Shown here: in pieces, positions 35,126-46,714 of the stretch
How the letters are laid out: every line of letters starts with the position of its first letter
Position numbering within the stretch: the stretch's first letter is position 1
Origin: Rhyzopertha dominica
Taxonomy: Eukaryota; Arthropoda; Insecta; Coleoptera; Bostrichidae
Direction of reading: 5' to 3'
Assembly (NCBI GenBank): GCA_025024175.1
Contig: QCXZ01000137.1
Coordinates: forward strand, 69,626,680 to 69,690,679
DNA: 64,000 nucleotides
Notes under the pieces: model-generated
Database searches by the model: none
What the model saw: the letters and a program-made list of their open reading frames with translations, nothing else
What the model was told of the DNA's origin: nothing
Translations under genes and position numbers: made by a program

Positions 35126-35589
35126 ATATCGTAAATTCTCTTTATATGGCGCTCAAACTGGATGAAAGAAATTACTGACGGTCATGAAGGCAGTAAGTGA
35201 ATATCGAACTGCGTAAATTCGACTAGAGCAGTCGGTGCACATAAACCGTTTTCATATCCGTAATGTTGCGCAAAGGTGACGTCTTGAAGGATATAGGGTG
35301 CCTGGGGTAATTTACGTTGCATGGAATAGGGAGGTATTTCAATATTATGTGAGAAACTCGTTTATAAAATAGTTTGATGTTTTGATATATATAGCTGTAT
35401 AGCATTATATAATATAAATGTAACACGTTACAAACATGCACGCCATCGCAAACGGTTTATTGTTACCCTCTCCCTAAGGACAAGCTTCATACAGTGAAGA
35501 GAAAATATTTATTTATGTTTATTTTATGTAGGTACTTTACGTAGCATCCGCGTCATATAGTAAAAGCAAATGAAATGATGACACCTTCA
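35126..35589. other. Non-coding stretch
   Basis: AT-rich, nothing recognised. Confidence 0.4.
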
Positions 35590-36170
35590 AATAAATTGTG
35601 CGACCCTTTGGGATTCAGTAATATTTTAAGGAGGGGGTCAACAGCTCTCAACCTTTGATTTACCATATCTCATCCATGTTCGATAGGAGATAAGTCTGAA
35701 GATCTTGGAGAATAATGCAGAGGAATAACATCAAATACGTCCATAAAGTCTAGAGTAACCCTTTCAATGTGAGGTTTAACATGATCTTAGTAAAAAGGTG
35801 GTTCTCAAGCATTTTGAAGTAGGGAATCAAAATTGTTTCCACTATATCCTACTTTCAAGGAGGTGAAAGAAAGAGAACTATGCCAATGAGCGTATTTGAT
35901 GACAAATTTTTCTCATACCCAATGGTCTTCTGTTTAACAATAGTTATTTAGATATCAAAGCAAAAAAAAGTGTGATTCATGATGTGCCACTGGAGTTCAA
36001 CCTCTTGGTCGCCAAAATCTGCCTTCTTGGACCCAAGGTCTCCATATCCGCAAAATATAGCGCTGACCAATTTTGGCAATCTTTCTAGACGACATCCCAG
36101 ATACATAAGAGTAAACCTTTGTAATATCTTCAGTAGACTTATTATTATGCGCATTAAAAATATCGCGGAA
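35590..36170 (-). pseudogene. Tc1-like transposase relic
   Basis: Minus strand, several frames. N-terminal HTH: SSRKIAKIGQRYILRIWRPW followed by VQEGRFWRPRG, like the Tc1 'S-x-R-x-I-A...W...G...R-x-R-G' paired-type motif. C-terminal catalytic part: KPHIERVTLDFMDVFDVIPL and YSPRSSDLSPIEHG, matching 'ARPHxARxTLDFL' and 'SPDLNPIEHxWD' of Tc1 transposases. In the 'DNARPH' segment the sequence reads DHVKPH. The last block keeps the DLSPIEH phrase with E, as in DDE-type Tc1. The middle is largely lost. Confidence 0.7.
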
Positions 36171-37385
36171 ATTTCACATTTCCTGTATAGTAGATGAGAT
36201 GGTTGCACCCCCCAGTAGCAAATTTTACATTTAACAACTAAGATCTTCAGCATTCTTACCAATTTTTTTCGATGGTGTCACTCAAGGCTTTGACATAAAA
36301 ACACTTTCTTCGAGCTAAAAAAAAAATTAAAATGGCACAGCACAGGATGCAGCTTTCAGCCCTAATATATTTTTAACAAATATTTACATATTAACCTTTT
36401 CGTGTTTTATACACTGCATTCATCGTTGCCCTTACTGTATTATTCAATACTGAATAAGAAAGTACTCTGCCTGGCACCAAGATATAAAAAACAAACGAGA
36501 TTACAGCCGGGAATGTAAAATCGAGTGAAGGCAAATATTTCACAATCCGTTCGAACCTCGTTTTCACTTTGGTGAGCAGACGCTCGAATTTCTTAAATTA
36601 TTTAAGAGCTATTTCAATACTGTGGGTAAGATGAAGTATAAATAACAAAAAATATTATCAGTACATATAACGAATAGTAGACGTAAAACAAGAACATTTT
36701 GCAGTAAACAGGCATGATGAGCACAGCTTTTGATTAATTGGCAACTCAATTAAGCAACTTTATATCAAATGATTTAGTTTCTCAAGGGTTTTGTACATCC
36801 ATCGTAAACATAACTTTTGCAACATGTGTATGCCACCTATGTGACGGAATAATAACACCTAGAGCAACCGCATTTTGGCAAGTGATGCGCTTTACAATTA
36901 AATAACTACCACACTTTTTGTCTGAAAGACAATGAACTTACAGTACATATAAAAACCGTTTCAACGCAGGTACAAATGAGGAAGCCATCATAGTATTCAA
37001 ACTATTACTGTAACAACTACCTAATAACCAACGCACCAGCCGTCGACCAATGAGTAACAGAGTATATTTACTATAGAAGAGTATCCAGATCGATGAATTA
37101 TACAAAGCTGTGCGGGACCGTGACCTCTTTAACAATCGGATCTAAAGATCATTAATCTTCCCGATTCGTGAGGCACCGGAATTAACAGATTTAAGGAGCG
37201 AAGAGGATGCACAAACATCAGCTCCAACGTTTCCTCCAGTATCATCGATCGGGTAAAAATACTTTAATAGTTATAATTAAAAATAACAGTAAGAACATAC
37301 ACGCTGTTGTGCGAGAATATGTAAAATTTAAGGTGTTCGTAGTAATAGTTCAAAAATGCCACTATTTTAGTGTTGTCTCTTTGTA
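36171..37385. other. Non-coding stretch
   Basis: No supported genes. A plus-strand patch at about 37090-37240 reads ELYKAVRDRDLFNNR in one frame, weakly LINE-like, not enough to call. Confidence 0.3.
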
Positions 37386-37755
37386 CAGGGTTTCTATAAA
37401 TGATTCATGCATCCAGGGCACTTATGGAAATTATCGATTAAATCAATTTGCCGCCTCTCAGAAAGGTGACGTATATTTGTCATCTGTCGATTTTTTAATA
37501 ATTAGATATGTTTTAATATGAGAAAAGGCCTGGGTGTGTGTATTTTCAACATATTCTACAGTGTTTTGTGGGATAATTAACTTTAAGGTTGCAGAAAACT
37601 TACATTTCAGAGATATGAGTGGTGTGGCACTGATTTGCAACCATCAACCACTATCGCCGTGCATATTGTAGCTTGGCAGCAGTTACAAAAAGGCGGCACA
37701 TAGAATTCAAAAATCAACGCCGCCCACGTTGTATGAATCATTTATAGAAACCCTG
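37386..37755 (+). mobile_element. TA-type MITE, copy C (best preserved)
   Basis: 370 bp with near-perfect inverted ends CAGGGTTTCTATAAATGATT and TA on both flanks (37384-37385, 37756-37757). Inside is the arrangement shared by all four copies: CAATTTGCCGCCTCTCAG, TTTTAATATGAGAAAA, GTGTTTTGTGGGATAATTAA, CGCCGTGCATATTGTAGCTT and GGCGGCACA. Overlapping short ORFs on both strands are incidental. Confidence 0.93.
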
Positions 37756-38690
37756 TACAATGTGAGTCTAAATGAAAATTAATAATTCCGGTCCAAGAAA
37801 ACAAAAAAAATAGGTTCTATCCAGTTTCTGGTAGTCAATTGCTTTTTGAGTTACGCTTGAATTGTGTATTTGTGTGTGATGTTGATTTTTGTCTTTAAGA
37901 TTTAGTACTACTAAGAAATGATCAGTTAAGTCTGTATCTATTATACAAGATTCAAATTTAATGCTATTTTATTCGTATTATTATAAGTAACGAGGGAGTA
38001 ACACGTGTTTCTCCATTTATAACTGACAAATCCAAAGGATGATATGATTGACAAGTACAATGAAACTTATATTTTCTAAATATTTACGATTTTGTCATTT
38101 GGAAAAACACCGAAACAGGTCAATTTTAATTTGAAGGGAAACCAGTTGCTTCTACCTCCCTGCGCCCAGAACTATCCCTATAAAAAGTTTTTTTTTAGTT
38201 TTCACTGAACCCCATCTTTTTTGAGAACACTGCCTAGATTATTGCGAAAGATAGCAAAAGGGATTATGATGAAAACAAAATCAATTTCACGAATGTACTG
38301 CTCAAAATTTCCACTTTCAACTTTCATGCAGTAGTAATATAAACTGATCCATTTTTACACGAAGTGGAATGAATCTATGTCAAAAAAAGATAAGATAAAT
38401 GAAACTCGAAGTCCAATTACAAAGTACGTAACAGAGCGCGTTCGGTCTCATAAGAAAGAACATCATCATCACTACTACATCCGGATTACAAGATTATAAT
38501 TTAATCAATTCTCAAAAGTTTACAATTTTTCCAGAGTTACCTAATGTCACTCTGTGATGATACTTTTTCGAAAGATTTGAAGAGTGTTAGGTGGTGCTGC
38601 ATAAACCTTGTATTTTAAGTGGCTCTACAAAAAATAACTACAAATAGCTATCACCAGTCAAATTGTAACACTGAAAACGTGCGGAATGGT
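37756..38690. other. Non-coding stretch
   Basis: AT-rich. May include unrecognisable 5' sequence of Penelope element 2. Nothing else. Confidence 0.35.
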
Positions 38691-39467
38691 ATAATTACAA
38701 TAACGACAATTATGCTTATACGTGGAAACATCTTCAGATGCTCTCAATTCCAAAAACTTTGTAATTATCCTCTCCTGCTCAGTTTCGACGTCACGTCCTT
38801 GTTTACAAAAGTTCCAATTTCAGAATCGGTGAGGATTATCCGTCAATTATTATCCTGGGGCAATCAGCCCAATATATTCGCAGACTTGGTAGAAAAATGT
38901 CTCACTTCAACGTATTTCACATTTCATGGTCAATTCTACCAACAAATTTCTGGTACACATAAGTTCCGCATTGTCACCAGCAGTGGAAAACATATTCGTG
39001 GAAGCCTACGAACAAATTGCTTTAGTCATCAGACCTGAAACCTAAAATCTGGCTTCGTTATGTCGACGACACTTTCATTATATGGCCTCACGGCTCCAAC
39101 ACCCTAACAACCTTCTTCGATCACCTTAATTTACAACATTCTGATATAAAATTCACGATGGAAATCGAAAGCAATAATTATCCCCCATTTCTTGATGTCC
39201 TCGTCACTCGTCTACTAAATGGTCGTTTGAGCCACCCAAACAGACCGGTACTTGCATACTTCTTCTCTTCTTCACTTCACAAAGCGTTCTGTCATAAATT
39301 CTCTTGTTAACTATGCTATATCAATTACTGAACCGGACAAACTTCGAATTTGCAATAATTACACATCAGTCTCGCCTACAACGGGTGTAATAATCGCGAG
39401 ATACAATTTCCAATTAATCGTCGTCTTTACCCTAAATCCAAACTAACTCTCGAACCCCCAAATTATA

Positions 39468-39818
39468 CAGGGTTTCTACAAATGATTCACGCAACGTGGG
39501 TGGCGTTGATTTCTGAATTTTGTGTGCCGCCTTTTGGTAACTGCTACCAAGCTACAATATGCACCGCGATAGTAGTGAAGGTTGTTGTCACACCACAGCT
39601 CCGAAATGTGAGCTTTCTGCAACCTTAACGTTGATTATTCTACAAAACACTACAGAATATGTTGAAAATACATACTCCTATTAGGCGTTTTCTCATATTA
39701 AAATATATGAAATGATTCAAAAATCGACATATGACAAGTACGTCACTTTCCTGAAAGGCGGCAAATTAATTTAATCGATAATTTTCATAAGCGCCCTGGT
39801 TGCATGAATCATTTATAG
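39468..39818 (-). mobile_element. TA-type MITE, copy D, inside Penelope element 2
   Basis: Fourth copy of the family. Left end CAGGGTTTCTACAAATGATT with TA at 39466-39467. The right end stops at ATGAATCATTTATAG, about 8-9 bp short of a complete end, and no second TA duplication is visible. Penelope coding sequence resumes immediately (ATCAACTGCTTTACTTACC), which fixes the border independently. Confidence 0.9.
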
Positions 39819-40340
39819 ATCAACTGCTTTACTTACCTATGTTCAAGGTGTCACAGACAGAACTGGAAGAATTCTTAATTAAGAAACAACTCATCCCTAC
39901 TATCTTCCAGCCCCCTTCGAAAATATCACAGATTTATCCATTTCCGAAGGACAAAATAAATCTTCTATCTTCTAGAGGTATGTACAGCATCCCTTGTTCG
40001 TGAGGTGCCGTATATATCGACGAAACAGATAGATCCGTTAAAACCAGCCTTAATGAACATAAACGCTGCATGAAATCAGGTTTCTTCACCCACTCAGCAG
40101 TTGCCGAACATCAGCTTGAGACCGACCGGTCACAATAGTTTGTTTGACAATGTGTCAGTTCTAGCAAAAGTTCCCTTATTCACAACCCTAAAATTCCGAG
40201 AAGCCATAGAAATCTCCAAACATCCCAGTAATCTAAACCGCGAAGATGGTTATCATCTCTCCACTATTTGATACCCAGTCATCTGACGGCTATTGCGATT
40301 TTCACAATCTCCCACCATATTTCATACTTCTTATTCCTGT

Positions 40341-40371
40341 CCTGAGGAAGCCCCTTACGCGGTCTAACCCA
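40341..40371 (+). other. Penelope 3' hairpin motif, decayed copy
   Basis: CCTGAGGAA, then GCCCC - TTAC - GCGGT (four of five positions can pair), then CTAACC in place of the usual GAAACG. It lies about 300 bp after the GIY-YIG region. Assigned to the motif family by position and the CTGAGGAAG half. Confidence 0.5.
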
Positions 40372-42629
40372 AAAATACTAAGATTTCAATATGCCTGTTC
40401 ACTTCACTTTTTCCGGATCAACATTTTTGGAAATTTCCAAATTCCCAAAAGAGGATCGATCAAATTTGAAAAAAAAAGTAGGTATATGGTTTCATAACCA
40501 GTGAAAGCAGCTTCAAACCTACATGTCGCTTAACCCCTCCTGCTATAAATTGTTTTGTGAAAAAAAATTGGGATGTAGATAAAAGTTGGGACACCCGGTA
40601 TAATTACGATAAAAAAATAAATGGTAATGGTAAATACATACCATAAAAAAATTAGAATACGCTACGCAAAAACCTTCATGCTAATATTTATTGAAAGTCT
40701 TAATAAATGGCAGTGGCTTGAAAAAGTTATGAAGTGTATTAATTTTATTTATAGCTAAAGGAAGAATACCAAGCTGAACAATTGCTGTATTTGCTTCCGT
40801 AACAACCCAACCTGTATGGCAAACACTACCCAAGTTGCGTTGACTTAAGTCGGTCAGGGCATTTTACTGACATATTCAGAGAACGACTTTTCCCACAGGC
40901 CACCGTGTAACTGCCGAAGCATAACGTGTGGAAGCGGCAGCACAGATGTGTAACTAATGCATTTTGCTTGTATTACCACTGCTAAAGGGTGTACTAGCAT
41001 ACACGTCAATTACAGGACGTATGGGAATCGTTGATAAATGTGGGCAACTAGGCATGACGCGCGTAATAATCACTGCATAATTAACTGTTAGCTAGCCCAG
41101 ATGCCAACTAGGTGTAAGTTTTACTGGAAAGTCAAAACCAACTCTAACCGACCGCAAATTTTTCCATTTGCCAGATAAAAGTTGGCCAAGTCTAAAACGT
41201 TTTTAACACGAAAGCAAAGTTTTGCCAACTCCATTATACTTATAGGGTACGATGGCAGTTTTTGGGCAATATCGGATTTTGTTACATTTCTTTTCCTAAG
41301 GTCAAGTAGTGTAGTAAAAACGGGTAAATTCATGAAGCGTTTAAATAATATTACTACGCCAAAGGGCAGCCGAAATACAATTTTTTTGCATGATTTACTT
41401 GAACATTTCAAATTTTTGAAAATATGGACAACAGAAAAGTCTTAAACTTGGTATAGATTTAATGCAAGATGAGGCTGACCAAGCTCTTTTCAGGATGGTG
41501 AAGAATCTACCTAAGATGCGGTTTGCGGAAAATTTTGATTGCCTTTTGCACAGCAACAGAACTTTTTCTCGACAAATCGTTAATCGAAGAATTCTTGCTA
41601 TATTCATGTATACACTTCCATTGTACAAATGAATTATTTTAAAAAAATCAACATAATAAAAAATCAACTATAAAAAATGAAGAGTCGCCTTATTTCACTT
41701 TTAGTCAATGAATTTTTTCCTTCTTTCTTAATTAAAATTTGAGCCATGGAAATGTTTTCATTATTCTACCACTAAGCGATAGTACAAACACATCTGTCTG
41801 ATAACCTTCAAGCTTACGATACATCTATACAGAGTACATAGAGAGCTTTTAACTAATGAATTCTTCACTGCAGATGTACTGTTTACGCGTGATTACATAC
41901 AGCGCTCTGAACTATAATTAAAATGCTTCGCAGTTCAAGATTTTATTCCTGTTTCAGTTCCTCAGTTTCGCTTCAACTATTTAAATCCCTTTAACAGACG
42001 TTAGTAATTAGTAAACATGAAAATGCTGCTACAAATTTACAGTGTGATGTAAACATTTGCAACAAAATTTATAACCGCTTATAAACTTTTAAGAAACCTC
42101 GGACAGGTCAATTTTATTTCTTAAAATGTCCCCTTTTGTAGCATTCATTTTTTTTAATGACTAACTGTTTTTCTTGTTTCTGATAGTTCTTTTTCTTTTA
42201 CGACAATGTAAAAAGATTACTACCTTACATAGTTAATTTTATTCAGAAAAGTCATATTTGCTTTCATATTTACAACTGTAGCTCAATTACTATAATAGTG
42301 GTTTCCGTTCGGTATTATCTTCATTTATAAATTCAAAAAAAACATATTGTTGAAATATACTTAGCTTTTCTTTTAGTGTTAAGTAGTTAAATGTGAAAAC
42401 TAGTTTGATGGAGACGAATCTAGCAACCGTGATAAATGTTTGACTTTTTGATTTTTTTTAGTTAATGTGAAATGGTACGTATATCGGAATTAGAAGGAAC
42501 ATAAATTTTTATGGCAGTTATAAAGGGTTATGCAATCCGAATTTCATAATTTTTGTTTAAAAAAAAAACCTCTCAAAATGTGACAATCTTAGCTATTCTT
42601 TCATTAAAGGTATAGTTAGTACTATCCAT
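40372..42629. other. Long stretch without recognised genes
   Basis: Open frames overlap on both strands around 41120-41670 (for example DEADQALFRMVKNLPKMRFA on the plus strand at about 41470), coding-like in composition but unrecognised. The rest is AT-rich. Confidence 0.3.
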
Positions 42630-43510
42630 TATTAATGAAAAATAATGTCAATGGTTACCTCTTGACATTCTACAACAGTTGATTCGATTCGTTCGAGATA
42701 ATTTCCAATGACTTCTTCGTAAGTTTCGGGAGTTATCTCGGCTATAACTTGACGGATGTTAGTCTTAAGTTGTTCTTTGTTACATTGCCAGTTTGCTGAC
42801 ATAGATGACACTCTGAAAAAACCTTACAAATCAATACAGGGGCGTTAAATCGCATGATCTGGGTCAGTCATTGTCAATGTTATGTAAAATAATGAACTAA
42901 AGCGGTCTCCGCTATTTGACTTTCATTGTTTCAATATTTTTAATATGCATTGGTGTCTGGTGTATCACATGAGAATTTTCATCTCCCCAAATTCGGCAAT
43001 TTTGTTTATTTACATAACCAGACTGATAAAAATGTGCCTTATCAGAGAAGATTCTTTGAAACATCAGCATTACCTTCCTGCTGCTTCACCACTCAATCTC
43101 GGTAAATTCTTCGCTATCCATGATCTCTTAGCTTTCGTTCTTGTGTCATCTGCATTATATAGGAGTGGAGATGCAAGTCTAAAAGAGAGCCACAAGAAAG
43201 GTCTAAAGTCTGAGCAGAGCGACGAACTGATAATCCCGGGTGATTGTGAGAATCACTCACAATATAAATATTATCTGCAGAATGTTCTCCACGATGATGC
43301 AACGACTTACCATATTTCCAATGCTTTCAGAAGACTTCGAATTTTTTCACCACCTTGCGAAATGTTCGGTATGTAGGGCTTGAGCATGTAATGTTCTCGT
43401 AAAAATCGATACACCGTTCTTACAGAATCGTTATTTTTGTAAAACAACTGAACAATTTTAACTCGTTGAGCGGTGGTCAAGCGACCTATTTCGTAAATGT
43501 ATTGCTTCAA
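42630..43510 (-). pseudogene. DUF4817-type DDE/D transposase, internally deleted
   Basis: Longest relic of this transposase family here. Minus strand: HTH TTAQRVKIVQLFYKNNDSV and TVYRFLREHYML (43510-43310); HRGEHSADNIYIVSDSHNH, NPGLSVRRSAQTLDLSCGSL and DLHLHSYIMQMTQERKLRD; then RIFSDKAHFYQSGYVNKQNC and RIWGDENSHVIHQ. The first catalytic site 'SDEAHF' reads SDKAHF. About 100 residues including the second catalytic aspartate are deleted, and a remnant C-terminus reads NIRQVIAEITPETYEEVIGN and YLERIESTV, stopping near 42633. Several frameshifts. No inverted ends located. Confidence 0.85.
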
Positions 43511-43689
43511 CCTAACGTTTGATGCTTCAAACTTGCATCATTATTGTCAGCTGTCAGATTTACAGTATTTCTAATTTAGGAAACTTGAATTGGATCGCCC
43601 ACTATTGGGCGATAGGTTAAGGATGTATGCAGATGATTATAAATTGTTCAAACAAGCGCACCTAAAAATGCCCCCTACAACAAGTTATA

Positions 43690-44060
43690 TAGTAAGCAAA
43701 CACAAATCAGAATGAATAGATGAAGAAGTCAAATTAAATGTTTTACTTGAAGCTGAAGCTATTTCCACTCACCAATTAGCTTTAAATAACAACGTAAATC
43801 AGTCTTTTGCTGTACGGGGTACCAAATCAGAATATTTGGTTTCAGTAAGATAGGGCTCCTCCTCACTTCAATATAAAGGTTCGTCGATACCTTGACGAAC
43901 TATTTCATGGAGATGGATGGACGGTAACGATCAATTGAGTGACTGCCGTGGTCTCCTGATTTAACTCCCCTAGATTTTTGCTTTGGGGTTAATTTCAAAT
44001 CCAAAGTTTATTTTGATAGATCCAACAGCTTGCAAGATTTAGAGCAGGCAAATATGAATG
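43690..44060 (+). pseudogene. Second transposase relic, opposite strand
   Basis: Plus strand: EEVKLNVLLEAEAISTHQLA and NNNVNQSF match the N-terminal second HTH region of the same broad family ('E...STRxIA...NVSQSSV'). It jumps to GAPPHFNIKVRRYLDELFHG (second catalytic region, where the expected QDGAPPH aspartate is lost) and a decayed SPRFLLWG. The catalytic core between is deleted. It faces away from the relic at 42630-43510 and is distinct from it. Confidence 0.65.
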
Positions 44061-45879
44061 CAGATACACAGTTCCAGGTGTGAATTAGCGGGAAATAATA
44101 TTTTTGCTTTTTTAACTTTCTTGATATAAATGAGCTGGCGTCCTCCATTTCAAGACTTTTTACCGTGGACATAATAGATCACGCTTGAGAAATTCAACAA
44201 AATGACTTAACCAAATATACAAACTGAAAATTGTCCTTCAAAGTAACAGGAAATCTAAAAAATTACTTCTATATTTTTTAACGCCGACACCATAGTCTCA
44301 TACAATTCGCAAGCTTATAAAGAGAACTTTAAAGGATCTATTTTTGGATTTATGTGAAGTCTGGTTCTCTACTGTAATTAATGCTGTCAAGAGCAAAGCT
44401 GTAACTGCTTTTCGCTTTGCTGCAATCTTGATTGCAATTAAGGAGAACTATTGGAACGTGGTTCTCAAAGTACTTTGTCCTGTTGTAATATTACTTTTGC
44501 ACCCTTTACATGAAAACGCGAGTAACATAATACTTGTTTTTAATATGCTGAAAAAAATTGTAACGGATAAGAAACGGACTTTTGTAGTGGGTAAACCAGC
44601 TGCTCTTAATGCATATTTGTAAATGTTTCATCACATCAGCATGTTAATGCGAACGATGGAACCAGGAAACTAGGACAATTGTGCTCCACGGCGCAGTGTT
44701 TGTATACTTGTAACACATATAGCTTTTAAAATATACGCAGATGTTACCTGCAAGGGCAGCATATTATTAATAGTCATGAAGATGGATTATAAAAACTTCT
44801 CGTCGCGAAAATAGTTCAAGGGTCCCTGCAGATTTAAATATGAACTACGCTCGGTGGATTTCAAGGTATATTGTCGCTCCGAAATCTAAGGTAAAATTAA
44901 GTATACAATACAATTGAATTATGATGTAATTTCAATGCAAATATGAATTTTATATCAATGAACCGCGTAAGCCTGTCTTCAGCACATCATAATATACAGA
45001 GTTTCCGACGAAACATTTCCTAACATGGGTAATATAGTCGGTTAATAGATAAAGTAGTGAGAATCACTATGCTGACACAATAGACAGAAGAATACTGCGT
45101 AATCGAACAGGAAGTATTTTGAAACGATGCGCAAAATGTGCCTAGAACACAATGGAAGTGTTTTTAACAACTGTTATAAATATTTACATGCTCTATCGCA
45201 AATTCATGTTTGTTATAGTTTATGAAATGCAAGTTATAATTCATTTTCTGTAAAATAACAAGCATTTAACATTGTATTGAGAAACATATTTAAAATAGCA
45301 TTGACATTCAACAGAAATAAGACCAATTTGTCCGCCATTTGTTTTTAGCACCGCCTCCCTGTATAAAACAAAAACTACTTTATCAAATGCCAATTTGTTT
45401 ATATAAAAATGCTGAAAAGGTTTCCTTAATAATGTCAAAACAGTTTTTAATACAGATAATACCGCATAAATTACACCTGACTTATTATTTTGACGATTTT
45501 GACATCTTTTTAATACAACAAAAACTACGGAATTCATTCCTTTCTCAATGACCCGACCTTCTAGCTATAATAATGAAAAAGTTGCCCAGATTGGAGCACA
45601 CCGGATGGTAACGTAAGAATGTTTGTTTCACAAACTGTTTGCAATAACTTTAGTTCCATTTGAACTTCCACATCATTTTAATGACATCTCATATCGTCGA
45701 GTGTAACAACAAATGCAGCAGGAAATTGAGAAAACAAGTCAGCCTTCTACCAAAGTTCCTGATCCTAAATGGATACTCAGACATCAATGGTAGTTTTGTA
45801 AACAAGTACCTATCTTACTTGCGTGATCTATATTGTTCTTCAATTCGTTTTTTTTTAACTAGCAAGACACCTTCCCAAA
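44061..45879. other. Stretch without recognised genes
   Basis: AT-rich. ORFs such as 44344-44622 (plus, 92 codons, hydrophobic) and 45241-45537 (minus) have no recognisable motif and biased composition. Nothing supported. Confidence 0.35.
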
Positions 45880-46300
45880 TAATACGGTTATATTACAATA
45901 ACATTGAGAAATAAAGCTGGCGTGTATCTGGATCCGTAATTTGAAATCGACTCAGTTCGAAAAAGAGAATACATCTCACCGGATAAATAGCATTCAGCTT
46001 GAAAAAGCAGAAACACAAATCTCTCCACCTTCCATCAATAATTCTATACACTTCATAATGGGTAACCCAAATAACACTAGTACACTCCAACTTGAGCCTA
46101 ATAGGTGAGTTGAATAAAAGTATCCAATGAAGTTCTCTACGTAACCAAGCACATAACCAAAACTTTTATACACTTTAAATTTTAAACATATAGTCATTGA
46201 AACTTAACTCAGAATCAAAAGTCGTCCTTAAATCTTCAACTCTTATACATCTCTTTAACAAGTTAGTATCATTATAGAAAGAAAAAATAAAAGGCCTTTC
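45880..46300 (-). pseudogene. LINE RT C-terminal relic
   Basis: Minus strand: RVEDLRTTFDSELSFNDYM matches 'V-x-x-(I/L)-R-D-L-G-V-x-F-D-S-K-L-S-F-x-x-H' and is followed by IRLKLECTSVIWVTHYEVYR, matching the LINE thumb phrase 'VRSxLEYxSVVWxPxYxVHxxRIE'. Two or more frames. Related in style to the LINEs at 26400 and 63380. Confidence 0.75.
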
Positions 46301-46714
46301 ACAACTTGGCAAATCTCATTTGCCGAATACTCTACAAAGGTCGTCTTGGTAAAATATAAAGTCCCGAACTATATATTACTTCAGCATATTGCATTAAAAA
46401 AGCAGTAACAAGAAGAGTAAGGTCCAAGAACGGATCGCTGCGGTACCCTTGATGTTGCCTGGATATATTAATAATAATAAATGCAAGTTTTGTTTTATTT
46501 GCGTAACATATTTTAGGTTAGTTAAAATTTAAACAGCTGGTAAGGTAAGTATTTTTTATTTCTTGAAGTAGTTACGACAAATCTCTCTCCATTCCAGACC
46601 TCACAGCACTCTGGTGGCTCTTTTCTGCAGCAAGAACACACGCCTGGACTTCCCGGAAAATCCCCAAAAGATAATGCCAAAGGTAAGTAGGCTATGTAAG
46701 TTGGCAAAGTACCA

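Larger units (their letters stand above)
38700..40371 (+). pseudogene. Penelope-like element 2, split by a MITE
   Basis: RT begins in the palm: LLSFDVTSLFTKVPI (about 38778), FADLVEKCLTSTYFTFHGQF (38875 on), then after frame changes WLRYVDDTFIIWPHG with catalytic YVDD at 39059-39070, KFTMEIESNN and PFLDVLVTR. A THTD-type block is partly deleted near 39240. MITE D (39468-39818) then interrupts it. Beyond it: LPMFKVSQTELEEFLIKKQL, SKISQIYPFPKDK and the GIY-YIG nuclease, GMYSIPCS-stop-GAVYIDETDRSV, with NEHKRCMKSGFFTHSAVAEH (about 40050). In the nuclease core the usual glycine of 'YIGET' reads D. N-terminal RT is missing. The hairpin motif follows at 40341. Confidence 0.93.

Noticed and set aside
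36938..37240. LINE fragment suggested by ELYKAVRDRDLF
   Set aside because: One weak phrase in one frame, no neighbouring RT or endonuclease motifs.
44344..44622. 92-codon plus-strand ORF
   Set aside because: Unrecognised, hydrophobic composition typical of chance ORFs in AT-rich DNA; no splice context.
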